From: Nepenthes gracilis
Taxonomy: Eukaryota > Streptophyta > Magnoliopsida > Caryophyllales > Nepenthaceae
Direction of reading: 5' to 3'
Assembly (NCBI GenBank): GCA_033239525.1
Contig: BSYO01000033.1
Location: 6,005,501-6,069,500 of the forward strand
DNA: 64,000 bases
Shown here: in pieces, positions 39,904-51,110 of the stretch
Numbering within the stretch: the stretch's first letter is position 1
How the letters are laid out: each line of letters begins with the position of its first letter
Translations under genes and position numbers: made by a program
Notes under the pieces: model-generated
The model's input: the letters and a program-made list of their open reading frames with translations, nothing else
Databases searched by the model: none
What the model was told of the DNA's origin: nothing

Positions 39904-41300
39904 TGTAATATCCCGAATCCCTATTTGGATTATATTAATATTAATTGTAAATTGGGGTTAATTGAATGTGTTTTAAAAAAATTATATTATGAAGTTTTGA
40001 AAGATTTTCGGTTTAGTAATATGGTGCCTAATGCACACTTGAAGCGTGCTTGAGTACCGATTCTAGGGAGTCTGCGCCCAAGATATGCTCGATACGTGTT
40101 CAAACAAAAATTTTCCCTAGAGCAGGCGCCCAAGCCACGCCTAGGGCACGCTCGAGCGTAAGATTGCTTATAAAAGCAGTGCGTGCTTGGGGCTTCATCA
40201 TTTCGCGTGGTAGTGTAGGGAAGAGGGAGAAAGAGGAAGAGAAAGTAGAGATTGGGTCCTTTAGAGTATCTTTTTGTTAGATTTACTTAGTATAAAGTAA
40301 ATGCTATTATTCTCTAAACCAATCATTTGTTTATTTCAATATCTGATGTATTTTGGTTATGATTTGGAGGTTTAAAATCGTGCATATAATATTTTACTTA
40401 ACCCATATGTTTTTCTCGGTATATGTGTGAGTTTTATTGATCATTTGAGAGTTTTATTATATTTTGTCAATATTTGAGGATTTTGTTATTTTCTAAAAAA
40501 TGGATAAATATCGGGTACCATATATTTTTATATCAATATATTCGTATGGAAATGAGTGTGAAGCCTGCTTTGGGCCTTGCATTTAACATGCACGCTGCCG
40601 AGGGCCTGGTGGGTTGATATGTGTGTCGAACTATGATGGTCTAAGGTCCTAGTTGGTCGGCATGTGATCCAATGATTTTGGATGACCAATAGTTTGTGCT
40701 TAAGATATAATCGGATTGAGTGCTACGGGTTTTAAAATGTAGTTAGGATATAATGACATGAGATGGTGGAAGTCAGAGGACTAAAATATAGTCGGATCGA
40801 GTTACAAGTCTAAAATATAGTTTAGATTTAATAATATGAGATGGTTAAGAATTGTAGGCCTAAAATATAGTTGGATTGAGAGTTACAAATCTAAAATATA
40901 GTTAGAATCTAATGATATGAGATGGTCGAGAATTATAGGTCTAAAATATAGTCGGGATCTAATAATATGAAATGGGTTTAAATGTGGTCGGGTAAAGAGT
41001 TACATATCTAAAATATACGGGTCCAAAGATATGAGATAACTGAAAGTAGCAAGTCTAAAATATAGCTAATGGTTATGCATATGATTTATTATGATTTATT
41101 TTATACAATTTATTATGTGACGTTATTCTCCATCGATTCATATGTATTGTTTTATCTTGTATATGATGATATTTATTTGAGTTTTGATTTTACATTTTAT
41201 ATTTTATCAATTAAGAATAGAAGTCTTATATATATTGTAGAGTTGGTCGAGATCCAACGACATCATATTTCTGGTGTAAGTATCATATCTATTTAGATAG
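39904..41300 (+). mobile_element. Second LTR-like block with TATA box in unit 1
   Basis: It opens with TGTAATATCCCGAATCC, the style of LTR start seen in Tekay/Del-type gypsy elements. A clean TATAAAAG (40169-40176) lies about 265 bp in, followed by a GAGAAAGAGGAAGAG leader. A minisatellite follows at about 40690-41065. The matching 3' terminus was not found, so this may be a truncated solo LTR. The same block is repeated in unit 2. Confidence 0.45.
40690..41065. repeat. CTAAAATATAG minisatellite, unit 1
   Basis: Imperfect tandem array in which CTAAAATATAG recurs about eight times. Two alternating spacers form a composite period of roughly 80-90 bp; one spacer carries GAGTTACAA, the other TAATAATATGAGATGG. 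It lies downstream of the TATA box of the LTR-like block and is duplicated at 45575-45955. Confidence 0.75.
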
Positions 41301-43499
41301 ATAGTATCGGTTATATTTGGATTCTTTTGGAATTAATCCGTTATTAAGAATTGGTTGGGTGAAAACCTTTGGATTGTATATTAAGAATTATTGGACATGT
41401 TATATATGTCGATGAATTGTTGTTATTATTTGGATATATTCCTTATGACTATTCGAAACAGGTTATAATTGTATTGTCCGAACAATTGTCTGATGAGATT
41501 ATGCGATAAATTTTTGGGTCTGTTTGTTTATGATTAATTGAAATTGAAATTTTATAATCTGTCTGATTATTTTACACGTAATTTAAAATTTAATTATTTA
41601 AATATTTATAAATTTAACTTACTTGATTTGGAATTCATAATAATATATATATTTTTTCCATTTTTTAATAATTAATAATAATATGGTCAATTTGATAAGA
41701 AAACTCATTTATTATAAAAATATGACAAAAAATTATAATAAAATAAAATTTAATAATATATATAATGTCAGAATAAAATTAAAATAATTTTTGAAAAAAA
41801 TGTAAAAAATCTGATTATTTTTAAATGCTTAAGTCTCACTTGAGAATATTATATTATATAATTTCTGTGGTCAATAAAAATGTCATCAAAAGAATAATAA
41901 AAAAAATACCATCATGATGGCTAAAGGAGGAGCAAGGATGACAGCAGTGGGGTGAGCGACAATAAGAGGAGCACTGGAGCAGGAAGTTCACGTACTTTTT
42001 TATTTTAATTTTTTTAATATAAAATCTAAAAAAAAAAAAGAAAAAAAAGCATCTTGAAATAGGTGTCGCAGCGTTTACTACTTAATAAATAAAAAATATT
42101 TTTATTAATAATATATTTTATCTTATATATATATAATGATTCTAAAATAAGTTATTAACCCCTTTAAAAAAAAAATAAAAAATCAAAGAAGTCCTCCCGA
42201 TCTTTTGAGAATTTTAAAATAGGTATTAATGTATACTATGTTTAATATGGTACAATAAAATATTTATTTTTATTTAGTTTTAGTAAGATAAGTGATTGAA
42301 TAATTTTTAGCCTAAAATAAAAAAAATCAGCAACCTCCAGATCTTTTAGCCCGTAGAGGGGTCCTTTGGCTAGTTTCAGTTAACTCTTTTTTAGCCTCAA
42401 TTTAAAATAGGTATTCAGATGAAATAAATTACGTAAACTTTTATTATCGATAAAGAGTCATTTCAGCTAGAAATTGACCATACCATTTGAAACAAATGTA
42501 GATACAATTGAAGGGTTGGAGTGAGGAGTCATTACATGTGACATATTTTTTGTTACTAAAACAAATGATATCATTCCTAACTTCTACCATTGATTTCTTT
42601 GAGACGGTCCCAAGGTGGTCCGACTGGGTTGCCACCATGTTGATTATTCGATTTGCCAGATTTCGATTTCGACTACTACCGCTTCATCATTTACTGCCTA
42701 CTGGCCGGCGGGTTGCTCTGGATTTCACAGAGACTTGGTGAGGTGTGCATTTTAGATGAGTTTCTCAATCTCTTTTTATAGGGTCCGTAAGGCCTCTATA
42801 CAATATTGGCAGAGCGTCGACCAGTGTCTCCATTGAATACTGCGCTGTTATATTTTTCTACTCACTCCACTCCAAGGAGATTGCAACCCTCTCCTCGTGA
42901 TTGAGTTTGGTCCTCAACTCTAAGTGGTCTTGGTGTGTGCAAGGCCGATCAATCACATCACGACGTAGTGGACGCCGCACGAGGCCTATTCGTCGGGGGT
43001 CCGGGTCGTCGCATTTGATGAGTAACTCGACTTTGACACTGGGCTCTCATCAGTGTCCTACTACCAAGTCGACTTTTCCAAACACGATTGGGCCCGATCA
43101 CTTAAAGCCACCCATTCCAAGGTCGTAAGGCATCGTACCTTCTCGGTCGAGCACTTTTCCTCGCTTTTTTCGCTTTGATGCCGGGCGCGGTGGTGAAGGA
43201 AGGAGCCCCAACCCATGCAAACGCGAGCAAAGGGCTTGGAATATTCGGGATATATTATCCAACCAATAGGCAAGATAATACGTGAAAGGTGCGCCAAGCT
43301 CCTCCGTATGACTACCCGCGTTAAGTTATCATCATAGGGGATGACGTCTTTTCGACCGCTACCGGTATGGGCTCCGTATGACCATATTTACTTTGGTGTG
43401 GAAGGTGGTTGGGCTTTTTGTTTGTCTTTTAACAAACGTACCAATAATGCATCCTAAATTTAGGTTATTATTCCGATTGGAAAGCCTCCCGATCATCCC

Positions 43500-44394
43500 T
43501 GGTCGGGTTGAACTTAGTGGGTCCCATCTCCGTCTTTGATAACTTGGGTATTCTGTAATACAACAAACGAATAAGATGTTAAAGCCGATTGGTAGAACTT
43601 ACTTTTTAATTTATCATCCGACGCTTAAGTTAGTAATCTTTCTCAAAGATATGAAAAGATGTAGGGATAAAAATTATGTGTGTTGATGTAAAGGAATGGG
43701 GATCGAGTCTAATCAAGGTTTCACCCGTCAGGAGCAGCTTTTGTGATTGAGGAGCAAGAATCGTAAAGGATTTCTTTAGACTCTTTGAGCAAAGTATTGT
43801 CTCATGTGAGCTCTTGAGTGGGAGTTTTTAGTATATATGGCGGTATGTTTCTGAGTATGTTTGAGCGTGCTCATTGGTGTCTATCTCAAAGGTATTTATA
43901 GCCTTAGGGTTAGCTCAACCCTATTTGGTCGCCAAGGTCGATAAATGAGTGCCTACGTGAAATTGACAGCCTGGCACTAGGATCGTGGGCACTGATCATA
44001 ACAACCGTGATCAGCCAAGAAGATCCCTTTCTTCTTCGAGGAAGTGTTGGACGTGGTGGATATGGGAGTTTCCATCAAGAGATTCACCGAATGAGAGAGT
44101 CGCAGTTAGAAGTGATCTGCTGAGTTGGAGTTGCCTTTCCGGGAGAAATCGTGATCAGGGACAATATTCGGAGTGCTGAGCTAGCTAAGATAGGTAATCT
44201 TAATGCGCAGGAAGAAGATCGTGAGTTGTCCGATTAGATCGAAATCAATTTGGGCTATTTGGTCTATTGGAGTTCTTTTGTTTTGTCAACGAAAGCGTTG
44301 ACCGATCCTAAACCTATGGGCTGAACACCCTATGAGTCTATTGTTAGTTTGTTCTCCTCCATGTTAGGCCAGCCTATTCTGTCATTCCCCATCA
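43500..44394 (-). mobile_element. Tat-type LTR fragment in duplication unit 2
   Basis: Counterpart of 38620-39514, with the same - strand TATA box and the same CCCATCA end. Compared with unit 1 it differs by many one- to four-base indels and substitutions. The left boundary is approximate. Confidence 0.5.
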
Positions 44395-45574
44395 AACTCT
44401 ATTTTTATTATTTTATTTAATTTATTATAATATTTTTTAAATATAAGTAATTTTTAATTATATTTATTATAACATAACTTTATTTTAGATATATCACTTC
44501 TTTTACCAAATTATAGTTAACTACCTTTTTTTCAGGAAACTTTTTTTTGGCTTACGTCCTAAGGCAAATGTGCCTCCTCACTTTATAGGAAGAGAATTAC
44601 AATATAGTCCTATCCAATTATAAAACGATTTGTGTTTCATTTTATAATATGATCAATTCTTGTCTTTTTTATGTTATTTTATTCTTGAAAAAGGACTTCA
44701 AATGAAGAAGAAAGGTTTCATCATTAAAAGTAGTATGTCATATCTTTACTCAATTAATATGAAACAAGCAATATAGACAATATATGTAATATCCCGAATC
44801 CCTATTTGGATTATATTAATATTAATTGTAAATTTGAGTTAATTGAATGTGTTTTAAAAAAATTATATTATGAAGTTTTGAAAGATTTTCGGTTTAGTAA
44901 TATGGTGCCTAATGCACACTTGAAGCGCGCTTGAGTACCGATTCTAGGGAGTCTGCGCCCAAGATATGCTCGATACGTGTTCAAACAAAAATTTTCCCTA
45001 GAGCAGGCGCCCAAGCCACGCCTAGGGCACGCTCGAGCGTAAGATTGCTTATAAAAGCAGTGCGTGCTTGGGGCTTCATCATTTCGCATGGTAGTGTAGG
45101 GAGGAGGGAGAAAGAGGAAGAGAAAGTAGAGATTGGGTCCTTTAGAGATCTTTTGTTAGATTTACTTAGTATAAAGTAAATGCTATTATTCTCTAAACCA
45201 ATCATTTGTTTATTTCAATATCTGATGTATTTTGGTTATAATTTGGAGGTTTAAAATCGTGCATATAATATTTTACTTAACCCATATGTTTTTCTCGGTA
45301 TATGTGTGAGTTTTATTGATCATTTGAGAGTTTTATTATATTTTGTCAATATTTGAGGATTTTGTTATTTTCTAAAAAATGGATAATTATCGGGTACCAT
45401 ATATTTTTATATCAATATATTCGTATGGAAATGAGTGTGAAGCCTGCTTTGGGCCTTGCATTTAACATGCACGCTGCCGAGGGCCTGGTGGGTTGATATG
45501 TGTGTCGAACTATGATGGTCTAAGGTCCTAGTTGGTCGGCATGTGATCCAATGATTTTGGATGACCAATAGTTG

Positions 45575-45955
45575 CAGGCTTAAGATATAATCGGATTGAG
45601 TGCTACAGGTTTAAAATGTAGTTAGGATATAATGACATGAGATGGTGGAAGTTGTAGGACTAAAATATAGTCGGATCGAAGTTACAAGTCTAAAATATAG
45701 TTTAGATTTAATAATATGAGATGGTTAAGAATTGTAGGCCTAAAATATAGTTGGATTGAGAGTTACAAATCTAAAATATAGTTAGAATCTAATGATATGA
45801 GATGGTCGAGAATTATAGGTCTAAAATATAGTCGGGATCTAATAATATGAAATGGGTTTAAAATGTGGTCAGGTAAAGAGTTACATATCTAAAATATAGT
45901 CGGGGTCCAAAGATATGAGATAACTGAAAGTAGCAAGTCTAAAATATAGCTAATG
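45575..45955. repeat. CTAAAATATAG minisatellite, unit 2
   Basis: Second copy of the array at 40690-41065, nearly identical in order and spacing of its sub-repeats, showing that the array existed before the 4.8 kb duplication. Confidence 0.75.
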
Positions 45956-46528
45956 GTTATGCATATGAGATTTATTATGATTTATTTTATACGATTTATT
46001 ATGTGACGTTATTCTCCATCTGATTCATATGTATTGTTTTATACTTGTATATGATGATATTTATTGAGTTTTGACCTTACATTTTATATTTTATCAATTA
46101 AGAATAGAAGTCTTATATATATTGTAGGAGTTGGTCGAGATCCAACGTGACATCATATTTCCTGGTGAGTATCATATCTATTTAGATAGATAGTGTCGGT
46201 TATATTTGGATTCTTTTGGAATTAATCCGTTATTAAGAATTGGTTGGGTGAAAACCTTTGGATTGTATATTAAGAATTATTGGACATGTTATATATGTCG
46301 ATGAATTGTTGTTATTATTTGGATATATTCCTTACGACTATTCGAAACAGGTTATAATTGTATTGTCCGAACAATTGTCTGATGAGATTATGCGATAAAT
46401 TTTTGGGTCTGTTTGTTTATGATTAATTAAAATTGAAATTTTATAATCTGTCTGATTATTTTACACGTAATTTAAAATTTAATTATTTAAATATTTATAA
46501 ATTTAACTTACTTGATTTGAATTCATAA

Positions 46529-47367
46529 TAATATATATATTATTTATTTCACAAGATAATTCAAAGTATTAATTGTACAACACCTTTTTCTTATTACAAG
46601 CTATTTGGTTGTGTAGACTTACAATTTTATTGAAATCCAAATTCAATATGAAAGTAGAATTTTTTTCATTTGGTTAAAACTTTGACAAAAATTACTTATT
46701 TTTAGAGAAATGTAATTCACAAAAAATTAAAAATAAATAACACTAGTTGAAAGTGATATTTTTATTTTAAATTTCAATGAATTGTAGTTCTCAGTCGATC
46801 ATAACTCCCAAGCCCAATCGGTTGTAACCCGCCACCACGCCTCGACTTGAGGGGCACTGTATAAAGCTGCTGTACGACGTTGTATGCGTATCATATGAAA
46901 GCCGCGTCACAGCCCCCCCTTCCATTCAACGTTAAAATACATTCAATGTTATCGCATTGCCCTCTCTAGCCCAGACCACTTTCATCAAATATAGCCACTA
47001 TTAATGACTGCATTGGATGGTTAGGATTAAGATTTATACACCTTATAAATTTTATTTATTATAGTTCAAAAAATTTATTTTATTATTCGAGCAAGCCATT
47101 CAATGTAATATAATAAGATTTTTAACAATTGATCAAAGAACATAGTTAATAGCAATGAGACAACGTACGTGCACCCAATTTGTTTCTTTAAAAAGAAAAA
47201 ATAATAAGGACACAAAGAAAATGACCTGAAAATTTTAACCAAAATTTGATCATTTTAAAAATTTAATTATTATATTATTTAACAAATATAAAATTAAATG
47301 TTAACAATGCACATAAATTTATACTTATTTAAAGAATTAATCTTATTCACATATACATAACAAGTTG
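46529..47367. other. AT-rich spacer between the duplication and the Tat element
   Basis: No gene seen. A short GC-richer patch at about 46795-46990 stands out but has no recognisable content. The last bases before the LTR (TACATAACAA, 47354-47363) recur at 63222-63231 beyond the other end of the element. They are not placed as a standard 5-bp target duplication. Confidence 0.5.
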
Positions 47368-48273
47368 TGATGCGTCTTGAGCCTAAGTTTCGAACAAATT
47401 TGGATCAAATTGATTGTTTGAATCTGACTCTATCCATTGAGTCTGAATCCTGCACACCAAAATTACGAACAGGAGGTCAGGTGACGGTGGGACAACCTCC
47501 CACCGTAAACACTCTGACGCTCAAGTCAGCAAACAACTTTTAAATTAAAAAAGTGAAACTAGAGAATATAAGAAAATGTAGAGAGTGTTTGAGATGGGTG
47601 AGTACTCTCATTGAGAGAGGTTTTGTTCACTCGTGAGGAGCGCTGACTCTAAGCACTGTATTCGTTGGGAACGTAGTGGCAAAGAAAGAAAGAGAAAGCG
47701 TTTATAGTCTGAAAGCGTGTGAGCTTATTGTGGGTGAATGAATGCGTGCCTTGGAGTGAGACCTCCATGACTTTTATAGCCGCTATGAAGCGATGCCTTG
47801 TGCAGAAGGGTTCGATTCTTGTGCTTCGCTGAGATCGCTACCTTTTCTGGCGTGAAGCCTTTATGGCAGCAACTGTTATTGGATTGATTGTTTTCCTTCT
47901 ATGTTCTATAACCGCTAGGGTTTCTAACAAACAGGAAAATGATACTGGCGCCTTCCATTCGGGGATGCATGAATCCACGAGCAATCGTTATAATAGAGAT
48001 TGTCTTCTGCTGGAGAGTATTTAAATCGGGAAGAAGATCACATCGTCAAGATGGTTAGGTGGGCCAAACTGGGCTTGGCCCACTTAAGGTCTTACTCTTT
48101 AGAGTCGGTCAATCGCTTGGTCTTACTTTTCGTCGTTCAAGGCGAAGTCGACTATCTCTTGAGCCTCTCGCCTATCTCCACTGCTTCCACTTCGGGAGCC
48201 TCCCCGCCATTTAGCACAAATGAACATTGCGTCAACGGTGTTCATAGACTAACCCATTCTAGCGTACCCATCA
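47368..48273 (-). repeat. 3' LTR of the Tat-like element
   Basis: 906 bp, bounded by TGATG and CATCA, a perfect 5-bp terminal inverted repeat. Reading the - strand, TATAAAAG (complement of 47771-47778) lies about 495 bp into the LTR, giving a normal U3 length. Directly outside the inner end, TTAGCCCCCATGCC (48274-48287) is, on the - strand, a G-rich string GGGGGCTAA that could serve as the polypurine tract. Confidence 0.8.
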
Positions 48274-48459
48274 TTAGCCCCCATGCCGATGGCCTGGGAT
48301 TCCGCCCTCCAACATGTTCAAGATGGGTCACGAGTGGCTGGGTTACCTGCTTGGTGAGGAAACTAGTAAAAACTTTTATTTGTTGATTGTATTGCGTGCA
48401 GTTGCTGACCGTAAAGTCAAGATCCGGAGAACTGGCTTAAGTTCGTTGATTGATTTGTT

Positions 48460-48720
48460 TGGCCGTCTAGGCCAAAATTCGAGAGTTGGGTTGAAGGAAG
48501 CGTTGACCAGATTCATTGACCGTCTAGGCTAAAATTCAGAGAATTGGTTAGAGGAAGCATTGACCAGATTCGTTGACCGTTTAGGCTAAAATTTGGAGAA
48601 TTGGCTGAAAGAAGTGTTGACTGGATTCGTTGACCGTTTGGATCAAAACTTAGAGAACTGGTTGAAGGAAGTGTTGACCGAATTCGTTGACCGCCTGGGC
48701 CAAACTCTGGAGAACTAGTG
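48460..48720. repeat. About 58-bp tandem array with GTTGACC cores beside the 3' LTR
   Basis: Roughly four and a half imperfect copies of a unit of about 57-60 bp. Each has a GTTGACC core, a CTAGGC/CTGGGC block, an AGAGAATTGG/AGAACTGG block and GGAAGYGTTGACC. It lies in the non-coding part between the 3' LTR and the antisense gene. Confidence 0.75.
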
Positions 48721-49016
48721 GGAGTTGAAATGACGCGCCATTATGTCGTTGAATTGTCAGTTTAAAAGTTGGCCAAGTGTCTACATGCAGTAAATTTACG
48801 ATCCCGGTAATTAATACGTTAGAATATTCGATTTGACTGCACCCGTTCAGGAAGCGACACACGTCAGCAATGATGGGTGCACGTTTACGAGACAGTTCAC
48901 CTTCTCTGGCATTCTCACTCCTTTAAGTGGTCCGTCTGTTTTCAAATTTCGTACGCTTTCCCTTGACTTCCTAAACATTTCTAAGTGTTCTGTTACTTTC
49001 CTTCTCTTTCGTTTCC

Positions 49017-51110
49017 ATGGCTTCCTCTGTGATGGAGATTTTTTTGTGCTCACAGCCAATGAATTAGAGAGCTTTACGTAGAGTTTAACATTCCATGAGA
49101 GATCATTCCGTGATGCCCCAAGGGACTTGATAGGGCTTGCTTCCCTCCTGAGGGCTGCATCACTGGATACGAGGCTCATCTGAGGAGTGGGCTTCGTCTC
49201 CCAATCACTTAGGAAATGCTCGACATCCTCACTGCTCTTCAGGTGCCTATAGCACGGTTTCATATTAATGTCGTGTGATATCTTTACTCTTTATGCATCT
49301 TCATGCGGCATTGCTCTCGGATGATGATGATCGATGCTATTAGGGTAATATTCCATTTCACACAGAGTGGGGACTTGATTTTCCTATCTCCCAGAAACCT
49401 TCTAATCAACGAGGTTATCTATGACTCGTTGAAGAAGTGAAAGAATCACTTCTTCTTTGTGCCCGTTGCTGAGACGTGGCCCTTATCACGGGATTTGGGT
49501 AAGGTTACAAAAGCTTTCAGTGGGACACCAAAGAAGGCAGAGATTGCAATTGTGGCTAAATTGTTGGAGCTGATGTTGGAGAATACTTCCGAGTTTAGGA
49601 GAGATCACTTGGTTTCTCGGGAGAAAGCCAAGAGAGCTCACTAAGGACCTCTCTCTTCAGTCCAAAAATTTAGGACACCGTCGTCGGTGGCCTTGCAAAG
49701 GAAGAGGAAAGCCGGCATTGTAGCTGGTGGTGACGCCAGCATGTCTTCTGCTAACGCTGCTCTTACCAGTCCAAAAAGAAGAAGGCCACAACAATGGAGC
49801 CTTTTTTCTCATCCTCAGGGCCAGACTACGTGGCTGTCGGACATCTTGGGAGAATGGGAGACTGCTTAGGAGTCGAGGCAGAGTTGGCTTTGGAGCAATA
49901 TGATGCCATGCTGCATGCTGGAGCCAGCAGCGCCGTAGTTGTGTCCTTGCTGCAAGGGGACTTGGCGGCACAACCTGTGTTGGCGGAGTTGAAGCTGGAA
50001 GCCATTAGGGCGAAGCCGGTAGGCGAGCCACAAGTTGAGTCGGAGAAGCCAGCTTTGGTGCCACTAGTTGAGTTGATGGAGCCAGCTGTGGAGCCACGAG
50101 CTGAGTTAATGGAGCCAGCTTGAGCTGCTTGAGTTAGCTTTTGAGCCGTAAGCTAGGCTACATGAGCCAGCTTCGAAGCCATCTGCGGAGCTAGAGGAAC
50201 TATCTGCAGGAGCCCTTGCTGAGGCGGCGGAATTGTTAGAGGAGCCCGCTCAGGAGACTACTGTTCCCAGCCCTCCACTGCTAGAGCCAAGGTCTCAGAG
50301 CGGGCCGGTGAGGCTAGAACGCAAAGTCCGATAGGTAAATCTTCATAACTTTCCTTCTCCTTCTTCTCTCAGTTGCTGACACTTAGCGTTCTTGGTTTTT
50401 GCAGGAGGAGAAGATAATGTGCACAATCAGCAAAGGGCTGCGCCAAAGGGACCTGGTGAACTCACACCTTGAGAGGGAGATTATTTGGTTTGAGGAGGAG
50501 GTGGAACTGCTCAAGGTAGAGCATCAGGAGGACACAACTTCTCTTAGTTGCTGACACTTAGCGTTTCTGGTTTTTACAAGAGGAGAAGATAATGGGCGCA
50601 ATCAGCAAAGGGCTGCGCAAAAGGGACTTGGTGATCTCACACCTTGAGGGGGAGATTGTTTGGTTCGAGGAGGAGGTGGAACCGCTCAAGGTAGAGCACT
50701 AGGAGGACACATCTACTCTTCAATCTATGCTACTTAGTTTGGAAGAGGAGAATGCCAGCTTGAAGGAGGAGAACGCCAGATTGAGAGAGGAAGCCGATCG
50801 GGCGGTGAGGCGCATTGACCAACAATTGGGACGGATTTCATCGCTGGAGAATGAGTTGGCCACTCGCATTCGTCTCCATGAGGTTCACGATATGCTGTGG
50901 GTACGGGTGTGGGAAGGTGTCAACCTTAGTCAACACATTGCACGGATGGTCGACCCTAACTTTCCAGTTGACATTATTGACCGTGCAAACCATTCTGCCA
51001 GCCACCGCAAGAACCTTGTGGGGCTGTCCCAGAGTAATCAGGGTCACCGCCGCCTTCTCCTGGGGCTCTGCCCTACCGTAGATTTTTTTTGTACTTTTTC
51101 TTGCTTGTAG
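49017..51110 (+). pseudogene. Antisense extra gene of the Tat-like element, first block (broken)
   Basis: On the strand opposite to gag-pol. A possible start (MASSVMEIFL at 49017) is cut by a stop within 17 codons. The frame reappears at about 49430-49640 with KNHFFFVPVAETWPL, resembling a WKxxFFFV segment I associate with plant retroelement extra proteins, and continues to about 50122. An intron appears to end with TTTTTGCAG at about 50404. The last exon part (50727-51110) carries a coiled-coil-like run (EEENASLKEENARLREEADR), then LWVRVWEGVNLSQHI and DPNFPVDIID. Several stops separate the parts. The function of such proteins is unknown to me. Product certainty is low; placement and strand are clear. 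Confidence 0.6.
50363..50712. repeat. 175-bp tandem duplication spanning a splice acceptor and exon
   Basis: Two copies, 50363-50537 and 50538 to about 50712, roughly 90% alike by eye. Each contains the pyrimidine-rich intron end (GTTGCTGACACTTAGCGT, then GGTTTTTGCAG in copy 1) and the exon start GAGGAGAAGATAATG. In copy 2 the acceptor reads TTTTTACAAG, so its AG is displaced and copy 1 is the likelier acceptor. Confidence 0.8.

Larger units (their letters stand above)
36817..41640. repeat. Tandem duplication, unit 1 (4.8 kb)
   Basis: First copy of a head-to-tail repeat. The unit opens with TAATATATATAT and continues TTTTTTCCATTTTTTAATAA; the same string recurs at 41641. The first 380 bases and the part from about 39515 to 41640 match unit 2 almost base for base. 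The stretch from about 37250 to 39500 matches only with many small indels. Contents: a Tat-type LTR fragment (about 38620-39514, - orientation) preceded by a stretch resembling the Tat element's protease-gag region, then a second LTR-like block (39904 to about 41300). No intact gene. Confidence 0.92.
41641..46528. repeat. Tandem duplication, unit 2 (4.9 kb)
   Basis: Second copy of the unit, directly abutting the first. A third copy of the border motif TAATATATATAT sits at 46529-46540, where homology ends. The copy is about 64 bp longer than unit 1. Part of this comes from a rearranged stretch at about 42090-42440, where blocks seen once in unit 1 appear in a different order. It carries the same contents: Tat-type LTR fragment ending CCCATCA at 44394, - strand TATA (complement of 43893-43900), LTR-like block with TATAAAAG at 45050-45057, and the minisatellite. 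Confidence 0.92.

Noticed and set aside
40050..40280. 76-codon frame in unit 1 and its counterpart at 44931-45179
   Set aside because: It overlaps the LTR-like block's TATA box and leader, shows no domain, and the two copies differ at their C-termini by small indels.
36817..46528. The two 4.8 kb units as the LTRs of one retrotransposon
   Set aside because: They abut with no internal region, primer site or polypurine tract between them, lack TG..CA ends at the borders, and are bounded by an AT motif instead.
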